Below, piece after piece: positions 8,839 to 19,000 of a stretch of DNA of 64,000 nucleotides. The DNA is taken from the NCBI RefSeq assembly GCF_026278245.1, contig NZ_CP111079.1, positions 808,501-872,500 of the forward strand. Reading direction: 5' to 3'. The notes below the pieces were generated by a model. It was not told the DNA's origin. It ran no database searches and saw nothing but the letters and a program-made list of their open reading frames with translations. Every line of letters starts with the position of its first letter. The first letter of the stretch is position 1. Origin of the DNA: Pontibacter kalidii. Lineage in GTDB: Bacteria > Bacteroidota > Bacteroidia > Cytophagales > Hymenobacteraceae. The translations under genes and the position numbers were made by a program.

Positions 8839-10110
8839 ATGGATAAAGATGTAGCTTTAGAGAATACCGTCGTAGCCCTGGAGAGGGTGCAGCGGGCGGC
8901 AATGAATTTGAGGGGAGTGATCTACAAGACGCCCCTGTTGCAGAACCACTGGCTTTCCCAGACCTATGGTGCCGACATTTACCTGAAACGCGAGGACCTG
9001 CAGATCGTGCGCTCCTACAAGATCAGGGGGGCGTACAACAAGATTTCTACGCTTTCTGCCCAGCAGGCGGAGCGGGAGATAGTGTGCGCCAGCGCCGGCA
9101 ACCATGCTCAGGGAGTGGCCTATGCCTGCCAGCTGCTCGGTATTAAAGGCTACATCTTTATGCCTGCCAACACACCCGCCCAAAAGGTGGGCAAGGTGCG
9201 GCTTTTCGGAAAGGATAAGGTGGAGGTGGTGCTTACCGGCAACACGTACGATGAAGCCTATGCCGCTGCCAAGGATTTATGTGATAGCCACGGCGCCACC
9301 TTTATTCACCCCTTCGACGACATGGCCATTGTAGAGGGGCAGGCAACGGTGGGCTTGGAGGTGCTGCAGGACGCTACCTTCGACATCGACTACTGCTTTG
9401 TGCCGATAGGCGGGGGCGGCTTGGCGTCCGGAGTGGCCAGCGTGTTCAAGCAATTGAGCCCGAAAACAAAGATCGTGGGCGTGCAGCCCATGGGGGCGCC
9501 TTCCATGTATACTTCCATCCGGGAGGACAGGCGGCAGGCGCTGGAAAGCATAGATAGCTTTGTGGACGGGGCCGCGGTGAAATGCCCGGGTGAGCTGACC
9601 TATGAGCTGTGCCGGGAACTGCTGGATGACATCGTGCTGGTGCCGGAAGGACAGGTTTGCGAAGACCTCCTGAAGATGTACAACGAGGAAGGAATCGTAT
9701 TGGAGCCGGCGGGTACGCTTACGGTGTCGGTACTGAAAACGTATGCTGATAAAATCGCCGGAAAGAACGTGGTCTGCGTGATCAGTGGCAGCAACAACGA
9801 TATCACCCGCATGGAGGATATAAAGGAGCGGGCCATGCAGCACCAGGGTTTGAAACACTACTTCATGGTGACTTTCAACCAGAAGCCCGGTGCCCTCCGT
9901 ACGTTCATGAACCAGGTGCTACACCCCAGCGATGACATCATCCATTTCCAGTACATCAAGAAGAACAACAAGGAAAAAGGCCCTGTATTTATCGGCATCG
10001 AGGTAAAACAGCCGCACGATGTGGAGAACATCAAGCACCGCATGGCCGAAGAGGGTTTTGCCTACGAATACTTGAACGGAAAGCAGGATTTCCTGAATCT
10101 GCTGGTGTAA
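8839..10110 (+). CDS. ilvA: Threonine ammonia-lyase (biosynthetic threonine deaminase)
   Basis: A 423-residue PLP enzyme converting threonine to 2-ketobutyrate, the first committed step to isoleucine. Lys61 in RSYKIRGAYN is the PLP lysine, and a PIGGGGLASG glycine loop binds the phosphate. The last 90 residues (HYFMVTFNQKPGALRTF...) form one ACT-like regulatory domain, so isoleucine feedback is likely. One regulatory domain rather than two matches the roughly 420-residue family. It is the last gene of the cluster; a strong terminator follows 20 nt after its stop. Confidence 0.94.
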   Translation: MDKDVALENTVVALERVQRAAMNLRGVIYKTPLLQNHWLSQTYGADIYLKREDLQIVRSYKIRGAYNKISTLSAQQAEREIVCASAGNHAQGVAYACQLLGIKGYIFMPANTPAQKVGKVRLFGKDKVEVVLTGNTYDEAYAAAKDLCDSHGATFIHPFDDMAIVEGQATVGLEVLQDATFDIDYCFVPIGGGGLASGVASVFKQLSPKTKIVGVQPMGAPSMYTSIREDRRQALESIDSFVDGAAVKCPGELTYELCRELLDDIVLVPEGQVCEDLLKMYNEEGIVLEPAGTLTVSVLKTYADKIAGKNVVCVISGSNNDITRMEDIKERAMQHQGLKHYFMVTFNQKPGALRTFMNQVLHPSDDIIHFQYIKKNNKEKGPVFIGIEVKQPHDVENIKHRMAEEGFAYEYLNGKQDFLNLLV

Positions 10111-10130
10111 ACCAACCCTATCTGAAAGTA

Positions 10131-10172
10131 TAAGTCTCCGCCGGGTGCATATCGGGCGGAGACTTATATTTT
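10131..10172 (+). terminator. Terminator of the ilv operon
   Basis: A 12-bp perfect stem, TAAGTCTCCGCC (10131-10142) with GGCGGAGACTTA (10155-10166), a 12-nt loop and a TATTTT tail. The 5' arm overlaps an AAGTATAAG copy of the dispersed motif. Confidence 0.85.
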
Positions 10173-10449
10173 ACAGGAGCTTAAAGTGCTGTACTCTGAA
10201 AGGATGAACGCCTGCTGCGGTAAGTCAAATGAATGTCAGGAAGTATAACAGCGATACTCCGGAAACGTAAGGCGCTGATTTTGCCTGATTAAAGAACAAC
10301 TCTCCCTGATTTCCCGGGATTGGTTTAACCCAAGGCATTTAGGGAGGAGTTTCGGCCTGGGAGAGCACCATAGCCCATCATGAAACATGCTGCCTGTAAG
10401 ACTCAGGGTGAACCGCAACTACGCCAGCAAAATCAAAATAACACACGCC

Positions 10450-11979
10450 ATGCTCACATTACCTACTATTCTTAGCCTCGATAGCATTACTGTTCGCTAT
10501 TTAAACCAGCAGCTTTTCCAAAACCTGAGCTTTACGGTTAACAAAGGCGAGCACTGGGCATTAACAGGGGAGGGGGCAACAGATTTGTTGCAAACCATTG
10601 CCGGGAAGTATAATGTAACACAGGGAAGCGTGCGGCATGTGTATTACGAGGAGTACCTGAAGGAGAATCCCCAGCAGAAGTTGCCCTTCACGCCTTCCGA
10701 TCTGGTGGCAGAGGTTATGCAGAAGCACAACTTCCGAAACCTGTCATCTAACGCCACCGAGTTTTACTACCAGCAACGCTATCATGCCCGTGACTCTGAG
10801 GATGCTCCACAAGTTAAAACGTATCTATCGGAGATAAAGCCGGCCACCACTACTCCGGCTGTCTGGAACTATGACCAGGTTGTGCATACGTTCAGGCTGG
10901 GAAACCTGCTGGAGAAAGAGTTGATCAAGCTGTCGAATGGGGAAACCAAGCGGTTGCTTGTTGCTGCTGCGTTGCTGCGGAACCCCAGCCTGTTGCTCCT
11001 CGACTATCCGCTAACGGGGCTGGATGTGGAGTCCCGCGCTTCTTTCAGCGACGTCATTAACCAGATCATTGCCTCAGGTATAACGGTGATCATGACATCT
11101 TCCGCTACGGAGATACCGGAAGGAATAACGCATGTGGCGGTGCTGGAAGAAAGGCAAATCGCGGCGGCTGTACTGAAAGAAGCCTACTTGCCCCTGCAGG
11201 CAAGAAACTTTCCTGCAGTTACCATAACCAAGCAGGAGCTGCAGGAGCTGTTTTCTCCCGATCCGTCCGTACAATGCGGTATAGTGGTGCAGCTGACAGA
11301 CGTGTCGATCAAGTATGGCGATAAGCTGGTGCTGGATAGTATAAACTGGCGGATAAGGCAAGGCGACCGCTGGGCACTGCTGGGGCATAACGGTGCTGGT
11401 AAGTCTACGTTGCTTAGCCTCATTACGGGCGATAACCCGCAGGCCTACGCTAAGAAAATCATACTCTTCGGCCGCCAAAGGGGTAGCGGCGAGAGCATCT
11501 GGGACATTAAAAAAAGAATTGGGTTTGTGTCTCCGGAGCTGTACCAGTACTTCCCTGACAACTGTACGTGCCTGGAGGTGGTGGAGTCTGGCTTCTATGA
11601 TACCCTTGGCCTCGTTCGCCCGGGCGAGGCTGCTAATGGCGAAAAAGCCCGACGCTGGATGAAACTTCTGGGCATGGAGCAGGAATCAGACAAGCTCCTG
11701 AAACATGTTCCTGTGAGTGTGCAGCGGGTGTGCCTGCTGGCCAGGGCCCTTGTCAAGAATCCGCCGCTGCTGATTTTGGATGAGCCTTGCCAGGGGATGG
11801 ATCAGCACCAGAAGTTATACTTTAAACAGCTGCTGGATACTATCTGCACGCACAGCAGCACAACACTGGTGTACGTTACCCACTACCAGGAAGAAATCCC
11901 TGAATCGGTGGATAAGGTGCTGCAGCTAAAAGAAGGGAAGGTAATAAGCAAGGGAGTTGTGGAACCTGTGGAGGGGTGA
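10450..11979 (+). CDS. Tandem ABC ATPase with complementary degenerate sites (ModF-like)
   Basis: Two ABC domains in one soluble chain (about 509 residues from the preferred ATG at 10450; another ATG in frame lies at 10387). Domain 1 has a broken Walker A (GEGATDLL, no GKS/T) and a Walker B with Tyr in place of the catalytic Glu (LLLLDYPLTGLD), but a good signature (LSNGETKR). Domain 2 has an intact Walker A (GHNGAGKST) and Walker B (LLILDEPCQGMD), but its signature is degraded (VSVQRVCL). In a head-to-tail dimer only one composite site would hydrolyse ATP. No membrane partner is adjacent. The architecture resembles ModF/PhrA-type tandem ATPases; transport function is unproven. Confidence 0.85.
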   Translation: MLTLPTILSLDSITVRYLNQQLFQNLSFTVNKGEHWALTGEGATDLLQTIAGKYNVTQGSVRHVYYEEYLKENPQQKLPFTPSDLVAEVMQKHNFRNLSSNATEFYYQQRYHARDSEDAPQVKTYLSEIKPATTTPAVWNYDQVVHTFRLGNLLEKELIKLSNGETKRLLVAAALLRNPSLLLLDYPLTGLDVESRASFSDVINQIIASGITVIMTSSATEIPEGITHVAVLEERQIAAAVLKEAYLPLQARNFPAVTITKQELQELFSPDPSVQCGIVVQLTDVSIKYGDKLVLDSINWRIRQGDRWALLGHNGAGKSTLLSLITGDNPQAYAKKIILFGRQRGSGESIWDIKKRIGFVSPELYQYFPDNCTCLEVVESGFYDTLGLVRPGEAANGEKARRWMKLLGMEQESDKLLKHVPVSVQRVCLLARALVKNPPLLILDEPCQGMDQHQKLYFKQLLDTICTHSSTTLVYVTHYQEEIPESVDKVLQLKEGKVISKGVVEPVEG

Positions 11980-12118
11980 GTTCAGAAGGAGTAAGGTGTC
12001 ATTTTGCGCACGACCTATTCGGTGTTTGCACAGGGAGATTTTAAGAGAACCTCTAGCGCTGTTTGAGATAATACATCATCCTTTTTCAAAACCTGAAGTA
12101 TAAAGCTGATAAAACAAC

Positions 12119-12155
12119 AAAGGCGGCACCCTGTTTCAGGAGCCGCCTTTGTTTA
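12119..12155. terminator. Bidirectional terminator between the ABC gene and the selO remnant
   Basis: AAAGGCGGC (12119-12127) pairs with GCCGCCTTT (12142-12150), with a 14-nt loop. The plus-strand tail is GTTTAT and the minus-strand tail is TTGTTGTTTTATC. It probably ended the ABC gene on the plus strand and the ancestral selO on the minus strand. Confidence 0.75.
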
Positions 12156-12166
12156 TACTTGCATTT

Positions 12167-12369
12167 TTACGAACTGCACGACAGCATGGAGCATCCGGCC
12201 TTCTGCGTGGCCCACCCCGGCCTTGTCTCAAAGAATTCGTCATACTTATCGGAGTACGGCTCCCGAAGCGCTTGCTGCAATTTTTCGAACAGCGCCGTTT
12301 CGCCTTTCTCCAGCTCCTCTATGGCTTGGTGCAGCAGGTAGTTGCGAAGGATGAAGCGCGGGTTGGTTT
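12167..12369 (-). pseudogene. Duplicated 3' fragment of selO (left copy of the island-flanking direct repeat)
   Basis: These 203 bp match the last 203 bp of selO (39568-39770) with only three differences that I can see (two adjacent at 12244-12245, one at 12256). The fragment encodes the last 66 residues of SelO, from TNPRFILRN to the stop, with one change (DKYDEF for DKHDEF). Both copies begin exactly at the stop codon. The reading frame stays open for a further 7 codons beyond the repeat but those are unrelated to SelO. The 129 bp from 12370 to 12498, up to the EPS gene, carry nothing I recognise. The two copies bracket the whole EPS locus. Confidence 0.93.
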
Positions 12370-12498
12370 CCCAGGGCGAGAGAAGCAGCATTGGGAACCA
12401 CTGTCAGGTGCTTCGCTATGGGAATCAGGGGAGAGAAGGTGTCCTAAGCAATTAGTAGTCAGAAAAGAATGCCACTAGTACAGGTGCTGAGTGGGGGG

Positions 12499-13890
12499 CT
12501 AAAATGCTTTTTCATCTCCTTTGAGCACTTGCCATACTGTTAGCAGTACTATCTTAAGATCCAGGAACATTGACCAATTCTCCAGGTACCACAGGTCAGC
12601 CTGCACGCGGTTTATCATAGCGCTGGTTTCTTTTGTTTCGCCTCTGTGGCCCATGATTTGAGCCCAACCTGTTATACCAGGTGTCAGTAAATGGCGAACC
12701 ATGTAGCTGTTGATGAGCTGTGAATAGTCTTGTGTATGCTTAATCATGTGAGGGCGAGGACCAACCACTGACATGTCTCCCAGTAGCACGTTAAAGAACT
12801 GGGGCAACTCATCTATACTTGTTTGTCTTATAAATCTTCCGACCCTGGTTATTCTCATGTCATCTTTACTTGCCTGCAGGTCGTCACATTGGTTGTTTTG
12901 AGCCATACTCCTGAACTTAAGGCAGTAAAATGGCTTATTATTTTTACCTGAGCGCAATTGTCTGAAGAATATAGGTCCGCTGGAATCTAGTTTTATAATA
13001 ATGCCCAGTAGAGGAATCAGCCAGCTTAACAGAAAGGTAATTACGAGAGAGGAGAAAAGAATATCAAAAACTCTTTTTACTACTTCGTTAGCCTTATTAT
13101 TTAGCGGTTCCTGCCGAGGTATGAGTACAGGCATAAAGCCGTAGAGTTCAACCATAAAGTTTCTGTCAATCGTACCTTTTACATCCGGCACCAGCCTAAA
13201 CCGGATCATATGGTTATCAGCTTCCTGTAGGAGCCTGTTTATGGTTTCACTATCACTTGTAGGCAGAGCGCAATATATTTCCTGGACATCATGCGCACAG
13301 GCATAATCGATACAATCCTGTATGTGCCCTAGGTATTTTACATCAGGGGAAAGCTGAGGCGTATCTTCGCCGAAGATGCCGAGAACGTTATACCCTAACT
13401 GTGTATTCGTGCTTATGTATTTGTACAAGCCAGTGCCTACAGTACTTGTGCCCACTATTACTACATTTGTGTACTGTATCCAGAACTGTCGCCTGTATTT
13501 TCTTAGTAAGAGAAATGCCGTTCTCCATAGCAGTAGCAGCAAAGAAAAGAATACTGCCATAAATGCTAAGGAGAGGAAGGAAATGTTCAGGTCTGGTAAT
13601 ATAATTTTGAGGTTTACCGAGAGGAGGATGTAAAGCCCCAAGCAGGCAATGTTAGCCGTCATCGTAGGGACAGCTTCGCGCTTCAAGATATTGTTGTAAA
13701 GATCGAAAATGTTGGAGCAGAAGAACCAGCATAAATTAGATATCAAGAGAATCAATCTGAAGTCATACAGACCCATTACCCCCAGGTTCGGGTTAAAAAT
13801 GAGGAAGGATATAAATAGGATAATATTTAGTATTAAATAGTCTACTAAGATATTTATCCACTTGAAAAGCGTTGTGTATTTATGCTGCAT
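12499..13890 (-). CDS. Undecaprenyl-phosphate sugar phosphotransferase (WcaJ-type, EPS initiation)
   Basis: A 463-residue polyisoprenyl-phosphate hexose-1-phosphate transferase, loading the first sugar of the repeat unit onto the lipid carrier at the inner membrane. The N-terminal part has about four hydrophobic helices, followed by a CoA-binding-like domain (VVIVGTSTVGTGLYKYI). The C-terminal catalytic domain begins KRVFDILFSSLV, includes a membrane-embedded segment, and shows FFRQLRSGKNNKPFYCLKFRSM, DELPQFFNVLLGDMSVVGPRP and TGWAQIMGHRG. Glucose is the common substrate of this family. It is the last minus-strand gene of the island, separated from the rest by one plus-strand gene. Confidence 0.93.
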   Translation of the reverse strand: MQHKYTTLFKWINILVDYLILNIILFISFLIFNPNLGVMGLYDFRLILLISNLCWFFCSNIFDLYNNILKREAVPTMTANIACLGLYILLSVNLKIILPDLNISFLSLAFMAVFFSLLLLLWRTAFLLLRKYRRQFWIQYTNVVIVGTSTVGTGLYKYISTNTQLGYNVLGIFGEDTPQLSPDVKYLGHIQDCIDYACAHDVQEIYCALPTSDSETINRLLQEADNHMIRFRLVPDVKGTIDRNFMVELYGFMPVLIPRQEPLNNKANEVVKRVFDILFSSLVITFLLSWLIPLLGIIIKLDSSGPIFFRQLRSGKNNKPFYCLKFRSMAQNNQCDDLQASKDDMRITRVGRFIRQTSIDELPQFFNVLLGDMSVVGPRPHMIKHTQDYSQLINSYMVRHLLTPGITGWAQIMGHRGETKETSAMINRVQADLWYLENWSMFLDLKIVLLTVWQVLKGDEKAF

Positions 13891-14326
13891 AGTAAACCTT
13901 CTCTAGTAAACTATATATGTTAACCTAGTGTATACTGAAATATTAAATATAGACGATTCTGGAGTTTGTATTATTTACACATACAATACAGAAACACAGT
14001 TTGGGAGTTATATAAGCAGCTTGTTAAGCTGATGTTAACTTGTAAAAGTTAATGTAAATATAACATGATAATTTATACATCGTTTAAGGGAAAACGATCA
14101 TAGTTTTCATCTTTCTTTAGGTAAAGAGATATAATGGAGAGTAAATGATCTTTTTAATGATACGAAGATTAAATTAACTTATTCTTATACTCGTTGATGT
14201 TCTAGCTAATGATGTGTTTCAGAGCGATTTATGATAAAATAAACATAATCTAGCTGCCATAGGCAAGTCTCAGGAGGCAAATCCACTGGTAGTCATAGGG
14301 GCTTCCCAGGTAACAAGAACTCTGAA
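13891..14326. other. AT-rich divergent intergenic region
   Basis: 436 bp between two divergently read EPS genes. It is strongly AT-rich and should hold promoters for both. I see no clear TTG/TAnnTTTG pair with good spacing, no JUMPstart-like element and no reading frame worth reporting. Confidence 0.6.
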
Positions 14327-15985
14327 ATGAATTTTGAAAAGCTGAAAGTCGCCCTAATCTTAGACCAGGAGATAATTCCACTATGGCAGTACCAGTTGAT
14401 TGAAACTTTAGTAAAATCAGCTTATGCTGAGATAAGCTTGGTGCTGATGCTCACCTCCCTTGCTACAAACAAAAGGTGCAGGAAAAGGGCGGCTGGAAAG
14501 AAGTATACTGCTGTAGTGAACCTCCATTTGCAAGTGGATAGAATGTTGTTTGGCAGCACTACAAATTTTGACCGACCATCGGACCTGAAGGAAGCACTTG
14601 GTCAAACTGATATACTAAGTGTATACCTGAAAGAAGAAAGTGCGGGGAGTGCTATTTCTAATTCAAAAATAGTTTCACAGATAAACTACTATGACCTGGA
14701 TGTGATACTTCAACTGGCAGGAGACAAATTATCAGGTGAAATTCTTTCTGTTCCTAGGTATGGTGTGTGGGCTTACCAACATAAAGTAAACGACTGCCCG
14801 GTCGGTTATATGGAGGTAGTTAACCAGCAGGATACCCTCCGCACAGATCTACTGCTTTTTAGTCCCTTCTTTCCAAATGGCCAACTCATTTACCGCTCGT
14901 TCATGCTGCCAGACCACCTTTCTATCATCAATACACAGCACGCGGCTTACTGGAGAACTTCCCTTGCCATGCCCCGGATTTTGCAGGGCCTATTCAAGTA
15001 TGGAGAAGGTTATCTACAGAATCTAGCGAAGAGGTTTGATACCAAGGATCCCAAAGGCAGATTGGAAGCTCTACCTAACCCTGTGCAAGCATTAACTAAA
15101 GCCGTCAGTCATTTTACCTATCTTCTGTACCGGGTGTGGAGAAAAATCATGTATAGGGACCACTGGTTCATCCTGTTTTCCACCCAAACTGAAGACCCAC
15201 TGACAACCTCTCTCTCCAGGTATAAAAGGCTTGCCCAGCCCGCAGACAGGTTCTGGGCTGATCCATTCCTAGTAACTCATGCCGAAAAGCATTACCTCTT
15301 TGTTGAGGAGTTACTTAATAGGACGGGTAAAGGTCATATAACGGTTGTGGAGACAAATAGTAATGGGGAAGTGCTTCATTTTGAAAAAGTGCTTGAAAAG
15401 GAGTATCACTTGTCTTACCCTTTTCTTCTAAACCACAACAACACCTATTATATGATACCCGAAACAGGGGCAAATAGAACTGTGGAGCTTTACCGATGTA
15501 CCGAGTTTCCTTATAAGTGGGAGTTTGTAATGAACCTGATGGAAAATGTTTTAACTGCTGACGTCACCCTGTTTTTCTACAATGGAAAGTGGTGGATGTT
15601 CTGTTGTGTCGATGGCACAGATCAGAACATTGGTATGCTGGATGAACTACACCTGTACTACTCAGAGGAACTCTTCTCTACGGAGTGGATAAGCCATCCT
15701 TGCAACCCGATTATTACAGACGTAAGCAGAGCCAGGCCAGCAGGCAGGATCTTCATGAAAGATAACAAAATATATCGCCCTTCACAGGATTGTTCGGGTA
15801 TGTATGGCAAAGCTATCAATATAAACCAGGTAACGGCTCTGTCCGAAACAGAATATAATGAGCATCTTTTGACAAAAATTTTACCAGATAAGGGCAATGG
15901 TATACTAGGCACCCACACTTATAATTTCAGCGATAGCTTTACTGTATTGGATGGCTTTAGGTACCTGAGAAAAAGGTTCTTATAG
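14327..15985 (+). CDS. Formyltransferase-like / GINT1-type beta-propeller protein
   Basis: A 552-residue two-part protein. Residues 1-230 resemble a folate-type formyltransferase core: an early VALILDQEIIPLWQYQLI segment, a VILQLAGDKLSGEIL segment, and GVWAYQHKVNDCPVGYMEV, which resembles the family's GVW..H..D..P..F.EV pattern. Residues 290-550 resemble the N-terminal region of plant glucosamine inositolphosphorylceramide transferase 1, a GH43-like propeller (RFWADPFLV, FVEELLNRTGKGHI, SYPFLL, MIPETGANRTVELYRC, DGTDQNIGMLDELHLYYS, RPSQDC). It is the only plus-strand gene in the island. A sugar-modifying or sugar-transferring role fits the context but the activity is unknown. Confidence 0.7.
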   Translation: MNFEKLKVALILDQEIIPLWQYQLIETLVKSAYAEISLVLMLTSLATNKRCRKRAAGKKYTAVVNLHLQVDRMLFGSTTNFDRPSDLKEALGQTDILSVYLKEESAGSAISNSKIVSQINYYDLDVILQLAGDKLSGEILSVPRYGVWAYQHKVNDCPVGYMEVVNQQDTLRTDLLLFSPFFPNGQLIYRSFMLPDHLSIINTQHAAYWRTSLAMPRILQGLFKYGEGYLQNLAKRFDTKDPKGRLEALPNPVQALTKAVSHFTYLLYRVWRKIMYRDHWFILFSTQTEDPLTTSLSRYKRLAQPADRFWADPFLVTHAEKHYLFVEELLNRTGKGHITVVETNSNGEVLHFEKVLEKEYHLSYPFLLNHNNTYYMIPETGANRTVELYRCTEFPYKWEFVMNLMENVLTADVTLFFYNGKWWMFCCVDGTDQNIGMLDELHLYYSEELFSTEWISHPCNPIITDVSRARPAGRIFMKDNKIYRPSQDCSGMYGKAININQVTALSETEYNEHLLTKILPDKGNGILGTHTYNFSDSFTVLDGFRYLRKRFL

Positions 15986-16020
15986 ACTGATAGGGAAGCA
16001 CAACAAATGTGACTTATAAG

Positions 16021-19000
16021 TTAGTTACTTAATAATAGTTTAATTGATTTTGTGCCTTGATTAGTCTGCAATCTAATAATGTACATGCCAACAGATAGTG
16101 TCGCTCTATCAATAATTGTTTGGTACTGTTCACCGGCAATGGCTCTTCCCCTTTTTAATTCAGCTATCTGCATGCCTTTGCTATCATTTAACATAAGGAC
16201 ATAGTCTCCATCTTTAACAAGGCTAAACGTAATTGTTGCCTGAGTTTGATAGGGGTTTGGGAAAACAGCCAATTTACCTTGTACACCTTCCTCTGGTAAT
16301 ATGACAAAGGAAGCAGAGGAAGCGGAGGCTAACATGGAAGGGGAAACTGTAGTCAACTCCATAATTTGTGATGCACTTAAGGCCGTATTATAGACGCGTG
16401 CATCATCAATTGCCCCTTGGAATTTACTGCCCCCGTCACTCTGCGCTCCGATACCCAGAGCAAGGGCGTTGACGTTTATTGAAGATGGGGCAGAGAGAGT
16501 TTTATAGCTGTTTAGTTTCCCATTTATATATATGTTGATTACCGTGCCATCATAAGTGGCAGCAACGTGCATCCAGGTAGTACCATCCGTAGGGTACGAT
16601 GCTACGGAGTTTTGCCGGTACATATCACCAGAAGAGGCCTGGTTAAACCTGAAGAATACCTTGCCAGCATTTGAAAGTGAAAGCTCATAGCCGTTGGTGC
16701 CGCTTTGGGTTGCCTTTTTCAGTAGGTACTGCGTGGCCACTTTCTCGGGCTTGATCCAGGCTGCTAATGTGATAGACCCGGTTATATCCAGCGAGGTATT
16801 ATCTGGAACAGTTGCATATTGAGAAGATCCATTCAATTGCAAAGCCTGCCCTACGACTCCGCCAGTCCAGGTTGGGTTTCCAACCGTGGTGGCATGGTTT
16901 TTATACTCAGAGGCGTCTAAAAGTGTTGTGCCGCTTGCCTCTTCCATCTTCCAGTGGCCTACCAATGTATTGGTTGGGGCAGAACTGGTTTTAAAGCTCC
17001 AGGCACTAGACCAACTGCTGCTACCATCTGCATTGATACCTTTCACACGCCAGAAATAGCTTGTGTTAAAAGCTAAACCGGAGATGTCAACGGATGTATT
17101 GGTGGTTCCGTCATCAAATATTACGCTACTGAAATCAGCAACTGAGGATACCTGCACCTGATAAGAAGTTGCACCTGATGCACTATTCCAACCCAGAGTT
17201 GGAGCTGACTCAACTCCTGTTGCGCCGTTGGTAGGGGAAGCCAAAACAGGCACCGACGGTACCGATTCAATCGTTCCATCACTTGCCAGGACACCTACGG
17301 CTTCCGTACTGCTAGATGCAAGTATAACTACATCGGTATTGAAATTGGCCTTAGTACTGGTGGAGTTATCATAAGTGCCCCCCTTGATCAACGTGAGTTG
17401 AGTACTTAACAAAATATTGGAGGTTGAGGACTCTCTGTATAAAATATCTCCTCCATATTCCTGAGAAGAATATACTATTCTGAATTTACTGTTGGTTTCG
17501 TTCAGGATCACGATAGGGCGGGTACCGTTTGGAGATACCTCGTATAAAGGATCCCAGTTGCCGGATAGGCGGCGAACGAGCAGGATAAGCTTAGGATATC
17601 CGTTGATGTCGTAACTGGTCTTAACGGCGCAGTACAAGGTGCCGTCGCTTCCGACCGCCATGTTCATGTGGTCATCAGCCATGCCATTACCTACCTCTAA
17701 GGCCTCATTCGCAGCAGGCGCTTCATCTGCCGACCAGTCGGAAGGCGCTGCTCCGTCGCTGTGGGTTTTGAAACCAAACCGTTTGGTGTTCTGATTCGAC
17801 CAAAGTACCCCAATTTTTTTTGATTTGGGTAGAGCGATAACGGCACATATGTCATCATCCTTTACACCGGTAGCGATGGTGACCGGTGCACTCCAGTTTG
17901 AATAAGGAGCGTCGCTCCAACGCACGTTCACGTCACTCACGCCAGCAGAAGCTACCCACATCCTGCCCTCGCTATCGATGTCGATGGTGGCCGTTTCAAC
18001 GCCGGTGTCCAGGGAAAGACCTACAGTGGAAGTTCTTCGCGACCAGAGTTTGTACGTTCCCAGGGAAGGAACATACTCTACCGAGGCCATTTGCGATGAA
18101 GGGCCCTGATATAGCAGAATGTGTGCTATGTTATTGACTAGTTTACAGTCTGCTTTTGTGGTTGTACGGGAGGATAACTTGAGCACGTTCGTCCAGGATG
18201 TTCCATCGAGCCGCCAAAGATAAGTACCCGAAGAGTTGGGTAATACCGCCCAATGCTTTCCGTCATAGGTCCATACTTTGGATTGTGGCTTTTCGCCTGT
18301 ACTGGTAGAAATGGGTACGGGATTCAGACGGACTAAAGAAGCAAAGCCTTTTGCCTGTGGAGGAGCTGGATCTGTTGGTTCTTCTCCGGTCAGATCCTGC
18401 TCAATGGTGTATGTCTGCCCCGCAGTATAGCCGCTGCTGATGGCATTTCCGGCTGTATCTGCAATGCCCGTTTCGTTGCTTTTCAGGTCAAGCCGAAGTA
18501 CGCCATTGCCGCTCACCGAGTTTACAGTTACGTCATAGGTACTACCCGCTGTGCCAACAGCGGCTACTGCATCGGGTGAAAGTATGCCTGTTACACTGCC
18601 GGAAACTTCGGTGAGGTTAAAGTCGCCTCGGTCTACCCCAGTCACCGGTTCTGAGAAGGTGGTCCTAAATGTAATGTTGGTGGCCTCTGTGATTGACGTG
18701 GTGGGGGACTGTCGATTTATGCTAAGTACGGCAGGTGCCGTCTGATCTACAGGTGTCGCAGATGTGATAGTGACGCTTATACCTGTAGACGGGGTGGAGG
18801 CACCCGCCCCGTCGGTTGCCTTGGCTGAGAGTTGGTAGGTGCCCACACTTGTAGGGTTCCAGGAAATGCTGTAGGGGCTGGAGGCATCTTCCCCTACTTT
18901 GGTGTCGTTGGCGAAAAACTCAACCTTTGCCAAAGAACCTTCCGGATCGGAGGCACTTGCTGTGATTTGAACATCCTGCCCTAAAGTATAACTTGTATTA

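Noticed and set aside
12167..12391. Functional short SelO-like protein from the left repeat
   Set aside because: It covers only the last 66 of about 518 residues and has no catalytic part, so it is a remnant.
12149..12478. Plus-strand frame of 109 codons across the selO fragment
   Set aside because: It is antisense to the duplicated selO 3' end, whose minus-strand reading matches SelO over 66 residues.
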